Of a DNA stretch of 47,681 nucleotides, positions 35,688-44,680 are shown piece after piece. Source of the stretch: Nitratireductor basaltis (GTDB lineage: Bacteria; Pseudomonadota; Alphaproteobacteria; Rhizobiales; Rhizobiaceae); contig NZ_JMQM01000001.1 in the NCBI RefSeq assembly GCF_000733725.1, positions 2,515,286 to 2,562,966 on the forward strand, read 5' to 3'. Numbering within the stretch: position 1 is the stretch's first letter; every line of letters begins with the position of its first letter. Under the pieces are notes generated by a model that did no database searches, was not told the DNA's origin, and saw only the letters and a list, made by a program, of their open reading frames with translations. Position numbers and translations under genes: made by a program.

Positions 35688-36851
35688 ATGTCTGGCATCG
35701 ATACCTTTCTCGGCTTTCCGCGGCCTAGCGGGCGACCCGGAATCCGCAATCGTCTTCTGGTGCTGAACTGTACTGGGCTCACGGACGCAGCGGCCCGCCG
35801 TGTGGCCTTCGCCTTGCCTGGTTCGGTCTTTGCCAGCACGATGTTTGGCATGGGCATGGTCGGCGCCGATGCGGGGTTTCACACCGCCGCGCTGGCTGGA
35901 ATGGCAACTCATCCCAATTGCGGCGCGGTGCTGCTGATTGGTGCCGATCGCACCCGGCTTGACCAGATGATCGCGGTGGTCAAGGCCGCCGGACGCCCAT
36001 TCGTAGCATTGGGACTGGACGATACCGGCCATGACGCGCATCTGCTGAGCCAGAGAGCGATCGCCGAAGGCGCGCGACTGCGGCGCGATCTGTCAGTGGA
36101 GCGCCCGGTTTCCTGCCCAGTCTCGGAGCTGTTCCTTGCTTTCGAGTGCGGTCTTTCCGATCCATCCTCTGGACTGGCGGCGAACCCGCTTCTCGGCTGC
36201 ATCGCCGATTGGCTGGTGGATGCTGGTGGCAGCGTAGTGCTTGGCGAAACCATTGAATGGCTCGGCACCGAAGATGAGCTGGCGCGCCGCGCCGCCACGC
36301 CTAAGGTGGGCGAGGCGCTGAGGCGGGCCGTTGCCGAACGGCTGGCACTGGCCCATGCCGCCGGCGTGGACTTGCTGGGCACCAACCCCAACGCCGCCAA
36401 CATCAAGGCAGGGCTCAGCACCATTGAGGAAAAAGCCAGCGGGGCGGTTCTCAAAGCCGGAACCCGTGCAATTCAGTCGGTGCTCGCGTATGCCGAGGCA
36501 CCCGCCACAGCGGGCCTACACTTCATGGACGCGCCCAGCTATTCGCCCGAATCCCTCACCGGTTTCGTAGCGAGCGGAGCACAGATGATCCTGTTCACCA
36601 CCGGGCTCGGCAACAGTTATTGTAGTGCCTTGGCTCCAACGCTGAAGCTAACTGCCAATGCCAGGACCGCCGGGTCCCTTCCCCACCAGATCGACTTCGA
36701 CGCCTCGGATGTCCTGGCTGGCCGGAACTTGCAGGACGTCGCGCAGGACCTACGCAGGTGCATCGCCGCCACTGCATCTGGGCAGCTGACCTTCGGCGAG
36801 ATCCTGGGCGAAGGCGCGGAATCCATCAGCCGCTTTGGAGCCGCCATATGA
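35688..36851 (+). CDS. UxaA/GarD-family dehydratase, large part
   Basis: Protein of 387 aa of the altronate/galactarate dehydratase C-terminal family, which removes water from hexonic or hexaric acids using Fe. Family features: FLGFPRPSGRPGIRNRLLVL near the start, THPNCGAVLLIG, FECGLSDPSSGLAANPLLG and DLLGTNPNAANIKAGLSTIE in the centre. The usual C-terminal GxGTxxG loop is replaced by TTGLGNSYCSALAPTLKL. Its stop overlaps the small SAF-domain gene, the other half of the enzyme. The order large-small is the reverse of single-chain UxaA, where SAF is N-terminal. Confidence 0.88.
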   Translation: MSGIDTFLGFPRPSGRPGIRNRLLVLNCTGLTDAAARRVAFALPGSVFASTMFGMGMVGADAGFHTAALAGMATHPNCGAVLLIGADRTRLDQMIAVVKAAGRPFVALGLDDTGHDAHLLSQRAIAEGARLRRDLSVERPVSCPVSELFLAFECGLSDPSSGLAANPLLGCIADWLVDAGGSVVLGETIEWLGTEDELARRAATPKVGEALRRAVAERLALAHAAGVDLLGTNPNAANIKAGLSTIEEKASGAVLKAGTRAIQSVLAYAEAPATAGLHFMDAPSYSPESLTGFVASGAQMILFTTGLGNSYCSALAPTLKLTANARTAGSLPHQIDFDASDVLAGRNLQDVAQDLRRCIAATASGQLTFGEILGEGAESISRFGAAI

Positions 36852-37129
36852 CGGTCACCGCCCAGTCAGTCAACCCCGGCGACAGGGTCGCCTATCTGCT
36901 CGCCGATGTGCCCGCGGGTGGCGCCGTGAAGACCGTCACCGGCACGCTCACCGCACGCGACAGCATCCCAGCTTTCCACAAGATCGCCCTGAAAGATATC
37001 GCAGCGGGCGAAATCCTACATCGCGGCGGCTGGCCTATCGGCCGCATCACGGCAGACACCCCGGCGGGCGCGCATGTGCATGTGCACAACCTCGTCAGTG
37101 CCTATTCGACGCCAAAGGAGACGAAATGA
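36848..37129 (+). CDS. UxaA-family SAF-domain small subunit
   Basis: Small protein of 93 aa equal to the N-terminal SAF domain of altronate dehydratase: NPGDRVAYLLADVPAG, FHKIALKDIAAGEI, and the ending AGAHVHVHNLVSAY, with the HVHN motif typical of the fold. ATGA overlaps on both sides show tight coupling with the large part and the aldolase. Together the two chains form one dehydratase. Confidence 0.88.
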   Translation: MTVTAQSVNPGDRVAYLLADVPAGGAVKTVTGTLTARDSIPAFHKIALKDIAAGEILHRGGWPIGRITADTPAGAHVHVHNLVSAYSTPKETK

Positions 37130-37929
37130 CTGAGTTGCCACGAGCTCTCGAAAAGGGGCTGTCTTTCAAGAGGAAACTGGCCGAGGGGCATGCGGTTTCG
37201 GGCGCGTGGTCGACTCTGGGTTCGCCCGAAGCTGCCTGCCTGATGGCCGCCGCCGGATTGGACTATCTGCTGATCGACCTCGAGCATGGCCGTGGCGGGC
37301 TCGACGGCCTTGCGGCGCAGATCCAGGCCCTGGCGGCGTTTGACACCGCAGTGATGGTCCGGCTGCCGGATCACGACGCAGGCAGCATCAAACGGTGCCT
37401 CGATCTGGGCGCCAATAGTCTGCTGGTGCCCCAGGTGGATACCGCCGCGATGGCGCGAAGCATTTTGGACAACGCGCTGTTCCCTACCGAAGGGCGTCGC
37501 GGCGTGGCCGTCGGGGCGATACAGGCCGCCGATTGGGGGTATGCGGCAGAAGCCTACTTCAAGCATGCCAATGAGGCGTTGACCGTGCTGATGCAGATCG
37601 AGTCGCCTGAGGCTGTCGCCAATCTCAAAGACATCCTGGCAATCGATCGAATTGATGGGCTGTTTGTGGGGCCGAATGATCTCTCGGCCTCCATGGGTCT
37701 GTTTCGCCAGTTCGATGCACAGGAATTCCGCATGGTGTTTGACCAGGTTCTGGATGCCACTCTGGCTGTGGGCAAGGTTTTCGGCGCGCTGCCTGCACCC
37801 GCCCTTGAGGTCAAGACGCTGGTGAGGCGCGGGGCGCAACTGGTACCCGCCGGTTCCGACCAGACCATGCTGCGCGGTGGGGCGCAGGCGTTGATCGCGG
37901 CGCTCGCCGCAGCAGGAGATCCCGCATGA
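37126..37929 (+). CDS. HpcH/HpaI-family aldolase (2-keto-3-deoxy sugar acid aldolase)
   Basis: Class II aldolase of 267 aa that cleaves 2-keto-3-deoxy acids to pyruvate plus an aldehyde. Active-site features: YLLIDLEHGRGG (His base region), VMVRLPDHD (substrate Arg), LMQIESPEAV (metal Glu) and FVGPNDLSASMG (metal Asp). Its start overlaps the SAF gene stop and its stop overlaps the aldehyde dehydrogenase start, so cleavage and aldehyde oxidation are coupled. The aldehyde would be glycolaldehyde, lactaldehyde or tartronate semialdehyde depending on the acid. Confidence 0.93.
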   Translation: MTELPRALEKGLSFKRKLAEGHAVSGAWSTLGSPEAACLMAAAGLDYLLIDLEHGRGGLDGLAAQIQALAAFDTAVMVRLPDHDAGSIKRCLDLGANSLLVPQVDTAAMARSILDNALFPTEGRRGVAVGAIQAADWGYAAEAYFKHANEALTVLMQIESPEAVANLKDILAIDRIDGLFVGPNDLSASMGLFRQFDAQEFRMVFDQVLDATLAVGKVFGALPAPALEVKTLVRRGAQLVPAGSDQTMLRGGAQALIAALAAAGDPA

Positions 37930-39365
37930 ATAGCGCCGCGATCGAAGCTCCGGTGCTGCCCTTCACTGGCGAACAAGCACACAGAGCCGTTTTCATTACT
38001 TGCGACCCGGCGACCGGCGCCAGGGTCGGCCGCTATAGCGCGGCAACGGCCGGAGACGTTGCCAGAATTCTGGCGACGGCGCGGCGCGGTTTCGTCGCAT
38101 GGTCCGCGAAAACCGCAAACCAGCGGTGCGACCTGCTGGCCGAATGGCTGAACCGGGTTGAGGCGCAGACCGAGGTTCTGGCTGGCGCGATGACGGACGA
38201 ACAGGGCAAGCCGCTGGCTGAATCTCGGGCGGAAATCGGCAAGGCGCTGCGTGAGGCGCGGCAGATGCTGAGCTTTGCCCGTGCCCATGGTGGACGAACC
38301 CTTCCGGGGCGAGGTCCTGGTTGGTCAAACACAATCCTGCGTCGTCCGCTGGGCGTTGTTCTGGCAATTACGCCATGGAACTTCCCGGTGCTGACGCCGC
38401 TGCGCAAGCTGGTGCCGGCTCTGGCTGCCGGCAATGCGGTGGTCCTGAAGCCTTCCGAGTTTACTCCGGCCGCCGCAATGTGCGTGGTGCGCGCCGCGAA
38501 GGCTCTGCTGCCCCAGGGAACACTCTGCTTGGTCAATGGTGCGGGCGACGTAGCGGCGAGCCTCGTCGAGGCTGATGTCGATGCCATCTCCTTCACCGGT
38601 TCGGTCGCTACCGGCCGCAAGATTGGTGCCGCCGCCGGGGCCCGGCTCGTACCGGTTTCGCTGGAACTCGGCGGCAAGAACGCCGCGATCCTCGATAGGG
38701 TAGCCAATCTGGACGCGGCGCTGGACGCGATCACGGGAGCCGCCTTCCAGTGTTCGGGCCAGCGCTGCACCGCGATCAGCCGGGTTATCGTCCACGCCGA
38801 TGTCTATGCCGCCGCTTGCGAGGGGCTGATCCGCCGTCTAACCGCGCTGAAGCTCGGGCCGGGCCGCGACCCTGAAACGACATTGGGCCCGATTACCACA
38901 CAGGCGCAACTCGCCCGTGTGACAGACCTGGTTCGCGCAGCCGAAAGCGCGGGCGCGCGTATACTCACCGGCGGTCAGAAGCTGGCGTTGCCCGATGCGC
39001 CCGAGGGGCTGTTCTTCGCCCCCACCCTGCTGGCGACGGATGACCCGGAGAACCCGGCGTCGCGGGAGGAGATTTTCGGGCCGGTCCTGACGATCACCCG
39101 CTATAAGGACGATGATGCAGCGCTGAACCTCGCCAATGCGACCGATTACGGCCTCACCGGCGCGGTCTTCACAGACCGTTTGGAGTTCGCCCAGCGGGCG
39201 ATGTCAGAACTTCAGACCGGCATGATCCACATCAACCATGGCACTGCGCCGGACGACAACATGCCTTTCGTCGGCATCAAGGACTCCGGCCTGGGAACTG
39301 GCTCCGTTGGACCGTCCACACTCGATTTTTACACGACGGAACACGCCGCATACGTCGCCTCTTGA
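37926..39365 (+). CDS. NAD(P)-dependent aldehyde dehydrogenase
   Basis: Aldehyde dehydrogenase of 479 aa with a canonical active site: TPWNFPVLTPLRKLVPALA (catalytic Asn), VVLKPSEFTP (cofactor Lys), FTGSVATGRKI, SLELGGKNAAIL (Glu) and QCSGQRCTAISR (catalytic Cys near 290). It resembles succinate / alpha-ketoglutaric-semialdehyde dehydrogenases. Directly after an aldolase gene (ATGA overlap), it probably oxidises the aldehyde released by it. Confidence 0.92.
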   Translation: MNSAAIEAPVLPFTGEQAHRAVFITCDPATGARVGRYSAATAGDVARILATARRGFVAWSAKTANQRCDLLAEWLNRVEAQTEVLAGAMTDEQGKPLAESRAEIGKALREARQMLSFARAHGGRTLPGRGPGWSNTILRRPLGVVLAITPWNFPVLTPLRKLVPALAAGNAVVLKPSEFTPAAAMCVVRAAKALLPQGTLCLVNGAGDVAASLVEADVDAISFTGSVATGRKIGAAAGARLVPVSLELGGKNAAILDRVANLDAALDAITGAAFQCSGQRCTAISRVIVHADVYAAACEGLIRRLTALKLGPGRDPETTLGPITTQAQLARVTDLVRAAESAGARILTGGQKLALPDAPEGLFFAPTLLATDDPENPASREEIFGPVLTITRYKDDDAALNLANATDYGLTGAVFTDRLEFAQRAMSELQTGMIHINHGTAPDDNMPFVGIKDSGLGTGSVGPSTLDFYTTEHAAYVAS

Positions 39366-39376
39366 AGGAGCCAGCA

Positions 39377-40477
39377 ATGAAATTCACCGATATCGAGATT
39401 CGCGCCTGCCGCAGCGACCCCGGCCAGACCTACAGCCTCAAGGACGGCAAGGCGATCGATTTCGAGTTCCTTGCCATGCGCTTTCACACCGATGAGGGAC
39501 TGAGCATCGAGACTTTCGGCTTTGCCGGGCGCAGCGCACTCGCCATGGGCGCGGTCTCATCGGAACTGTTGCGGCCCTTCTTCCTGGGGCGCGATCCCGA
39601 TTACAGGGAACAGCATTGGCACGACTATCGTCGCTTTAACCGGGCCTGGAATTTCGCGCCCAGCTATGTCTATGCGCCATACGATATTGCCTGCCATCTG
39701 GCGCAGGCGCAGGCGGCCGGGAAGCCGCTGTACAAGCATCTCGGCGCGGTTCGAGACAGTATCCCGATCTACGGTTCGTCACTCACCCTGCCCACTGCAG
39801 AAGCGTATGCTGAAGAGGCCAAAGACCTGCAGGCGCGGGGCTGGGCTGCCTACAAGCTGCATCCGCCAGCAGATCTCGAGGTGGCCTTCGAGGCGCACCG
39901 CGCCTGCCGGGAAGCGGTTGGCCCTGATTTCCGTCTGATGAGCGATCCAGTCAACAATTTCAATCTGCAGCAGAACATCCATTTCGGCAGGATGCTAGAG
40001 GAGCTGAACTATTACTGGCTGGAAGAGCCGATGTTCGACGAATGCCACGGATCCCTGCGATCGCTGCGCGACACGCTGAAGATCCCCATTGTCGGTGGCG
40101 AAACCTCGGAGAACCACCCCGCGGGCGTTGCCGAACTTATCGGCAGCCGGGCCGTCGATATCGTGCGAGGCGACGCCTCGTGGTCCGGCGGGATCACCGG
40201 ACTGATGAAAACAGCTCATTTGGCCGAAGCCCACGGCATGAATTGTGAGATCCATACCGCAATCTATCATCCGCTGGAGCTGGTGAACCTGCATTGCGCC
40301 GCCGCGATCCGCAACAATGAGTTTTTTGAGGTTCTGGTGCCGGAGAAATTGTTCGCTATCGGCCTGAAAGAGCCAATCGACATTCGGAATGGCCACGCCC
40401 ATCTGCCGCAGAAACCCGGGCTCGGGATCGAGCTGGATTGGGACTTCATCGACAATGCAACACTGAAGGTCTTTTGA
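39377..40477 (+). CDS. Enolase-superfamily dehydratase, divergent KxH active site
   Basis: Enolase-superfamily protein of 366 aa. ATG 39377 follows AAGGAG. The barrel motifs are modified: AAYKLHPPADL (KxH where the mandelate-racemase subgroup has KxK), LMSDPVNNF (metal Asp), YYWLEEP (metal Glu), IVGGETSEN (metal Glu) and CEIHTAIYHP (His base region). Capping-domain region FNRAWNFAPSYVYAPYD is aromatic-rich. It shares the operon with an aldose dehydrogenase, lactonase and aldolase, so it is the likely dehydratase for the aldonate. Substrate and exact subgroup are open. Confidence 0.87.
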   Translation: MKFTDIEIRACRSDPGQTYSLKDGKAIDFEFLAMRFHTDEGLSIETFGFAGRSALAMGAVSSELLRPFFLGRDPDYREQHWHDYRRFNRAWNFAPSYVYAPYDIACHLAQAQAAGKPLYKHLGAVRDSIPIYGSSLTLPTAEAYAEEAKDLQARGWAAYKLHPPADLEVAFEAHRACREAVGPDFRLMSDPVNNFNLQQNIHFGRMLEELNYYWLEEPMFDECHGSLRSLRDTLKIPIVGGETSENHPAGVAELIGSRAVDIVRGDASWSGGITGLMKTAHLAEAHGMNCEIHTAIYHPLELVNLHCAAAIRNNEFFEVLVPEKLFAIGLKEPIDIRNGHAHLPQKPGLGIELDWDFIDNATLKVF

Positions 40478-41355
40478 TGACGGAGATAGTCTGGCATGAC
40501 AGTCCCGGAAGGGTCGTGAACGAAGAACGCAGGCGGCGCTGGCGTCAGTTGACGGTCTATGCCGCGCTGACTGCGATCACTTTTGTCTTGGTGTTCCCGA
40601 TCCTGTGGATGGTTTCGGTGTCGCTCAAGCCCACCACCGAGACGTTTTCGCTGCCGCCGCGCCTTATCCCCGATGAGCTGCACTGGGGCGGGTATGCAAA
40701 GGTGCTGGCCGACCCAAAGTTTCGCACCTTCCTGATCAACAGCTATGTCGTCGGGCTTGCGGTGACGTTCCTGTCACTGGTGATCGGAACACTCGCCGCT
40801 TTCGCCTTCTCGCGTTACCGCTTTCTAGGCGACCGGGTGGCGAAACTCTTTGTCATCACCACCCAGATGGTGCCGACAATCACACTGCTGATCCCATTCT
40901 TCGGCGTGATCGTCTTCTTGGGGGTCTATGACACCCTATGGGGACTGATACTGACCTATCTGACTTTCGCGCTGCCTTATTCCATCGTCATGATGAACGG
41001 CTATCTCGACACGATCCCCAAGGATTTTGACGAGGCCGCCGCCATTGACGGCTGTACACCACTTGGCGTGCTCGTGCGCGTCCTGCTGCCGGTGGCGATG
41101 CCAGGGATCATTTCAACTGCCGTCTATACTTTTTTGCTGGCCTGGAACGAGTTTCTTTTCGCCTTGGCTCTGACCCGGTCGCTGGATGTGCGCACTGTCC
41201 CAGTGGGGATTTCGATGATGGTCGGCGAGTTCGGCCTCAAGTGGGACGAGATGATGGCGTTCTCGGTGATCGGCTCTCTTCCCGTGCTGATCCTTTTCAT
41301 GCTCGTTCAGAGATTTGTCGTCGGCGGCCTGTCCGCAGGCGGCGTTAAGGGGTGA
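40477..41355 (+). CDS. ABC sugar transporter permease (MalG type)
   Basis: Permease of 292 aa starting MTEIVWHDS at an ATG sharing one base with the dehydratase stop (TGATG). Features: VFPILWMVSVSLKPTTETF after helix 1, EAA loop PKDFDEAAAIDGCTPLGV, and the C-terminal QRFVVGGLSAGGVKG. Unusually this MalG-type gene precedes the binding-protein gene, with the MalF-type permease after it. Confidence 0.94.
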   Translation: MTEIVWHDSPGRVVNEERRRRWRQLTVYAALTAITFVLVFPILWMVSVSLKPTTETFSLPPRLIPDELHWGGYAKVLADPKFRTFLINSYVVGLAVTFLSLVIGTLAAFAFSRYRFLGDRVAKLFVITTQMVPTITLLIPFFGVIVFLGVYDTLWGLILTYLTFALPYSIVMMNGYLDTIPKDFDEAAAIDGCTPLGVLVRVLLPVAMPGIISTAVYTFLLAWNEFLFALALTRSLDVRTVPVGISMMVGEFGLKWDEMMAFSVIGSLPVLILFMLVQRFVVGGLSAGGVKG

Positions 41356-41407
41356 AGAACCTGTAAACCGGGCAAGATGCCCAGACAACAATATGGAGGA
41401 GACTACA

Positions 41408-42655
41408 ATGATGAAATTCCGGCTCCGGGCATGGGCGCTTGCCGCCGCAACGACGCTGACCCCGCTGGCTTCGCAGGCTGGCGAAATCGAATGGCTGCAA
41501 TGGTTCGCAGCAGAGGATACCACCGGCTTCTACGACAAGCTTGTCGCCGATTTTGAAGCTCAGCACCCCGACATCACCGTCAAGCTGGTCACCCAGCCCT
41601 TCGGCAAAGTCCGCGAGAGCATCGTGACGGACAATGCGATCGGCGTGGGGTCAGACGTGCTGGGGCTCAATATGCCTTGGACCAAGGAGTTCCTCGATAT
41701 CGGCATTCTAGAGCCCCTCGACGATTACCTGGCTCGCGAGGACAACAGTTTTGACACCGCCGACCTCATCGAAGCCCCTCTAGGCAAGATTGACGGCAAG
41801 ACCTGGATGGTGCCGCTCAATGCCTTCCCTTTCGTGATGCATGTCAATATGGAGCTTGTGCGCAAGGCCGGGTTCGACGCCCCGCCCTCCAACTGGGAGG
41901 AGTTCGCAGCGCAGGCAAAGGCGATCTCGGCGCTTCAGGATGGTATCTCCGGCGTCGGAATGCCGTTTTCCTCGCAGCCGCCATCGAACGGCCCCATTCT
42001 CACCTTCCTGCCGCTGCTTTATGCAAATGGCGGGCGGATCATGGATGGCACCACGCCCAATTTCGACAATCCCAAGGTTGTCGAGACCCTGCAGTTCCTG
42101 AAGGACATGAATGATGCGGGCAGCATCGCCCCCGGCGCAGCCTCTCGTACGGGCGGCGTCGATCTGGAAGAGTTCATCGCAGGGCGCACCGGCTTCCTGA
42201 TCTCCCCGGGTGTGCACTCCAGCTCGATCACCAGCCGCAATCCGGACCTGGATTACACGCTAGTTCGTGTGCCCTCGAACGGCGAGAAAGCCTATCGCGT
42301 CCATGGTTGGGAACTCGGCATCTCCGCCGACAGCGACAACAAGGAAGACGCTTGGACCCTCGTGAACTATCTGCTTTCGCCAGAAGTCAACGCGAAAGCC
42401 GCCGTGGCCGCCAACGCGCTCCCGGGAAATCTCGCCGCACTCGACGTCGTGCGCAAGGGCGCGGACAAGACGCTAATCAAGCAGATAGAGATCCTCGAGG
42501 GCGACACCCCCGTCGAGGAGATGCGCCAATCGCCCAAGGCAGCGGGAAGCTGGTCAGTCATGACCGAGGAACTCCAGGCCATGCTGCGCGGCGACAAGAG
42601 CCCAGAAGAGGCCGCGGCCGCCGTGCAGGCGCGCTGGTTGGAGCTTGCACAGTAA
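41408..42655 (+). CDS. ABC sugar-binding protein, family 1
   Basis: Periplasmic binding protein of 415 aa. The start MMKFRLRAWALAAA has GGAGGAG (41395-41401) 6 nt upstream, and the signal peptide ends near ASQA. Mature start GEIEWLQWFAAEDT, then FEAQHPDITVKLVTQPFGK, LMPWTKE-like NMPWTKEFLDIGIL, and GWELGISADSDNKEDAWTLV in the C-lobe. It delivers the aldose or glycoside to the flanking permeases. Confidence 0.93.
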   Translation: MMKFRLRAWALAAATTLTPLASQAGEIEWLQWFAAEDTTGFYDKLVADFEAQHPDITVKLVTQPFGKVRESIVTDNAIGVGSDVLGLNMPWTKEFLDIGILEPLDDYLAREDNSFDTADLIEAPLGKIDGKTWMVPLNAFPFVMHVNMELVRKAGFDAPPSNWEEFAAQAKAISALQDGISGVGMPFSSQPPSNGPILTFLPLLYANGGRIMDGTTPNFDNPKVVETLQFLKDMNDAGSIAPGAASRTGGVDLEEFIAGRTGFLISPGVHSSSITSRNPDLDYTLVRVPSNGEKAYRVHGWELGISADSDNKEDAWTLVNYLLSPEVNAKAAVAANALPGNLAALDVVRKGADKTLIKQIEILEGDTPVEEMRQSPKAAGSWSVMTEELQAMLRGDKSPEEAAAAVQARWLELAQ

Positions 42656-42662
42656 CACCCAT

Positions 42663-42688
42663 GGGCCGGACACCTCGGTGCTCGGCCC
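42663..42688 (+). terminator. Stem-loop after the binding-protein gene
   Basis: GGGCCG (42663-42668) pairs with CGGCCC (42683-42688), and inside it CAC pairs with GTG around a CTCG loop. It sits 7 bp after the binding-protein stop. No T-run; probably a stabilising or attenuating element before the MalF-type permease. Confidence 0.55.
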
Positions 42689-42710
42689 TCCTGCCCAAAA
42701 GGACAAACCA

Positions 42711-43598
42711 GTGACCGCAACTCTTCGTCCAATGACCACCCGGGGCGCGCCCTATCTATTCGTGCTACCGGGACTGGTGATCCTCGGCGCTCTACTTTCG
42801 GTACCGCTTTACAAGGTGGTGGAATACTCACTCTACGACAACGTGATCGTTGAGCATGATCCCACCTATGTCGGCTTCGGCAACTATACTACGCTTTTCT
42901 CTGACCCCAGTTATTGGAGCGCGGGCTTCAATACCGTAGTCTTCACCGTGGGTTCGGTTCTAGGCCATATGATTGTCGGCATCGGTCTGGCGCTTCTGGT
43001 CAACGCAGATATCAATGCGCGCGCCCGGACCTTCTTTCGTTCGATGCTGGTGCTTCCCTGGATCTTCACCGCCGTCGTGGTCGCCCTGAACTGGCAATTG
43101 CTGCTCAATCCCTTTGGCCTGATCAACTATGTCTTGCAATGGCTGGGACTGATATCTGAACCCCTCGACTGGCTGGGCAACCCCGACTACGCCATGTGGG
43201 CGCTTCTTTTGATTTCCACCTGGCGCGGCTATCCCTTCATCATGGTCAGCTTCCTGTCGGGTCTGCAGACCGTTCCCAAAGAGCTCTACGAGGCCGCCGA
43301 AATTGACGGTGCCGGGTTCTGGCACAAGTTCTGGCACGTCACCCTGCCGCAACTGAAACCGGTGATCTACGGCGTTGCGCTGCTTGATCTTATCTGGACC
43401 TTTCAGCTGTTTCCGCTGGTCTGGCTCTCGACAGGCGGTGGACCGGGGCGCGCGACGGAGGTTCTGTCCACGCTCACCTTCCGCCTCGCCTTTGTCGACT
43501 TTCAATTCTCTCAGGCGGCCACCGTCGCAGTTTCGATCCTCATCATCTCGGCCGCGTTCACGTTGCTCTATCTGCGCAACGAAGCACGCCGCGTGTAA
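42711..43598 (+). CDS. ABC sugar transporter permease (MalF type)
   Basis: Permease of about 295 aa. A GTG start at 42711 is chosen because AAAAGGA lies upstream; ATG 42732 is a second choice and the longer frame into the binding-protein gene is unlikely. Features: LFVLPGLVILGALLSVPLYK (helix 1), EAA loop PKELYEAAEIDGAGFWHKF, and LSTGGGPGRATEVLSTL near the end. Confidence 0.93.
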   Translation: MTATLRPMTTRGAPYLFVLPGLVILGALLSVPLYKVVEYSLYDNVIVEHDPTYVGFGNYTTLFSDPSYWSAGFNTVVFTVGSVLGHMIVGIGLALLVNADINARARTFFRSMLVLPWIFTAVVVALNWQLLLNPFGLINYVLQWLGLISEPLDWLGNPDYAMWALLLISTWRGYPFIMVSFLSGLQTVPKELYEAAEIDGAGFWHKFWHVTLPQLKPVIYGVALLDLIWTFQLFPLVWLSTGGGPGRATEVLSTLTFRLAFVDFQFSQAATVAVSILIISAAFTLLYLRNEARRV

Positions 43599-43612
43599 GA
43601 CCCGGAGTTCCC

Positions 43613-44680
43613 ATGTCACGCATTGAAATCCGAAATCTCGTAAAGATGTACGGCACGCATCAGGCTTTGCACGGGATCAACATCTCGATCCAGCCGGGCG
43701 AGTTCTGCGTTCTCGTCGGTCCCTCGGGTTGCGGCAAGTCAACCACGCTTCGCATGGTGGCAGGACTGGAGACCATCTCGGACGGCGAGATCGTCATCGG
43801 CGAGCGCGTGGTCAACGGGCTGAGGCCGAAGGAACGCGGCATCGCCATGGTGTTTCAGAACTATGCGCTTTACCCGTCGAAGACGGTCTACAACAACATG
43901 GCGTTCTCGTTGCAGCTGTCGAAAATGCCCAGAGCCGAAATCGACCGCCGCGTGCGCGAGGTGGCCGAAATCCTTGAGCTGACCCAATTGCTCGAACGCA
44001 AGCCCGGCGCCCTTTCCGGCGGTCAGCGCCAGCGTGTCGCCATGGGACGCGCCATCGTCCGCGACCCCGAAGTGTTCCTCTTCGACGAACCGCTCTCCAA
44101 CCTCGATGCCAAGCTCCGCGGCCAGATGCGGGCCGAGATCAAACGCCTACACCAGAGGCTGAAAAACACGATCATCTATGTCACCCACGATCAGGTGGAG
44201 GCGATGACCCTGGCCGACCGTATCGTCATCATGCGAGACGGGCGGATCGAGCAGCAGGGTACCCCGGACTCAATCTTCCACGATCCCGACACAGTTTTCG
44301 TGGCCGGGTTCATGGGCAGCCCGGCCATGAACCTGATCGACTGCGTGGTGACACCGGACGGGCTGCGGCTGGGTGAAACAGACCTCGTTTGCACCACCCC
44401 AGAAGGGCTGCGCGCCGGTGATCGTGTGACCTTCGGTATTCGCCCGGATGATGTGCGCCCGGCTGCGGACCTGCCGAACGGCGTGCACGCCACTTTGCCG
44501 GTGGATCTGATTGAACAGCTCGGCACCGAGAAGCTGCTCCATTTTCGCGCCGGCCCACATGATCTCATCGGCAAGACCGGAGGCCGGATGGATCTGGCTG
44601 AAGGCAGTGCGCAGACGTTGGCATTCGACATGGCGCACGCCTTCTTCTTTGATGCGGACACCGGGCGGCGTATTCGATGA
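43613..44680 (+). CDS. ABC sugar transporter ATPase (UgpC/MalK family)
   Basis: ATPase of 355 aa: Walker A GPSGCGKSTTL near residue 37, YALYPSKTVYNNMAF, signature LSGGQRQRVAMGRA, Walker B VFLFDEPLSNLDAKL, and YVTHDQVEAM with the switch His. The C-terminal TOBE-type domain includes FGIRPDDVRPA. Its stop overlaps the aldose dehydrogenase start (ATGA), tying transport to the first catabolic step. Confidence 0.96.
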   Translation: MSRIEIRNLVKMYGTHQALHGINISIQPGEFCVLVGPSGCGKSTTLRMVAGLETISDGEIVIGERVVNGLRPKERGIAMVFQNYALYPSKTVYNNMAFSLQLSKMPRAEIDRRVREVAEILELTQLLERKPGALSGGQRQRVAMGRAIVRDPEVFLFDEPLSNLDAKLRGQMRAEIKRLHQRLKNTIIYVTHDQVEAMTLADRIVIMRDGRIEQQGTPDSIFHDPDTVFVAGFMGSPAMNLIDCVVTPDGLRLGETDLVCTTPEGLRAGDRVTFGIRPDDVRPAADLPNGVHATLPVDLIEQLGTEKLLHFRAGPHDLIGKTGGRMDLAEGSAQTLAFDMAHAFFFDADTGRRIR

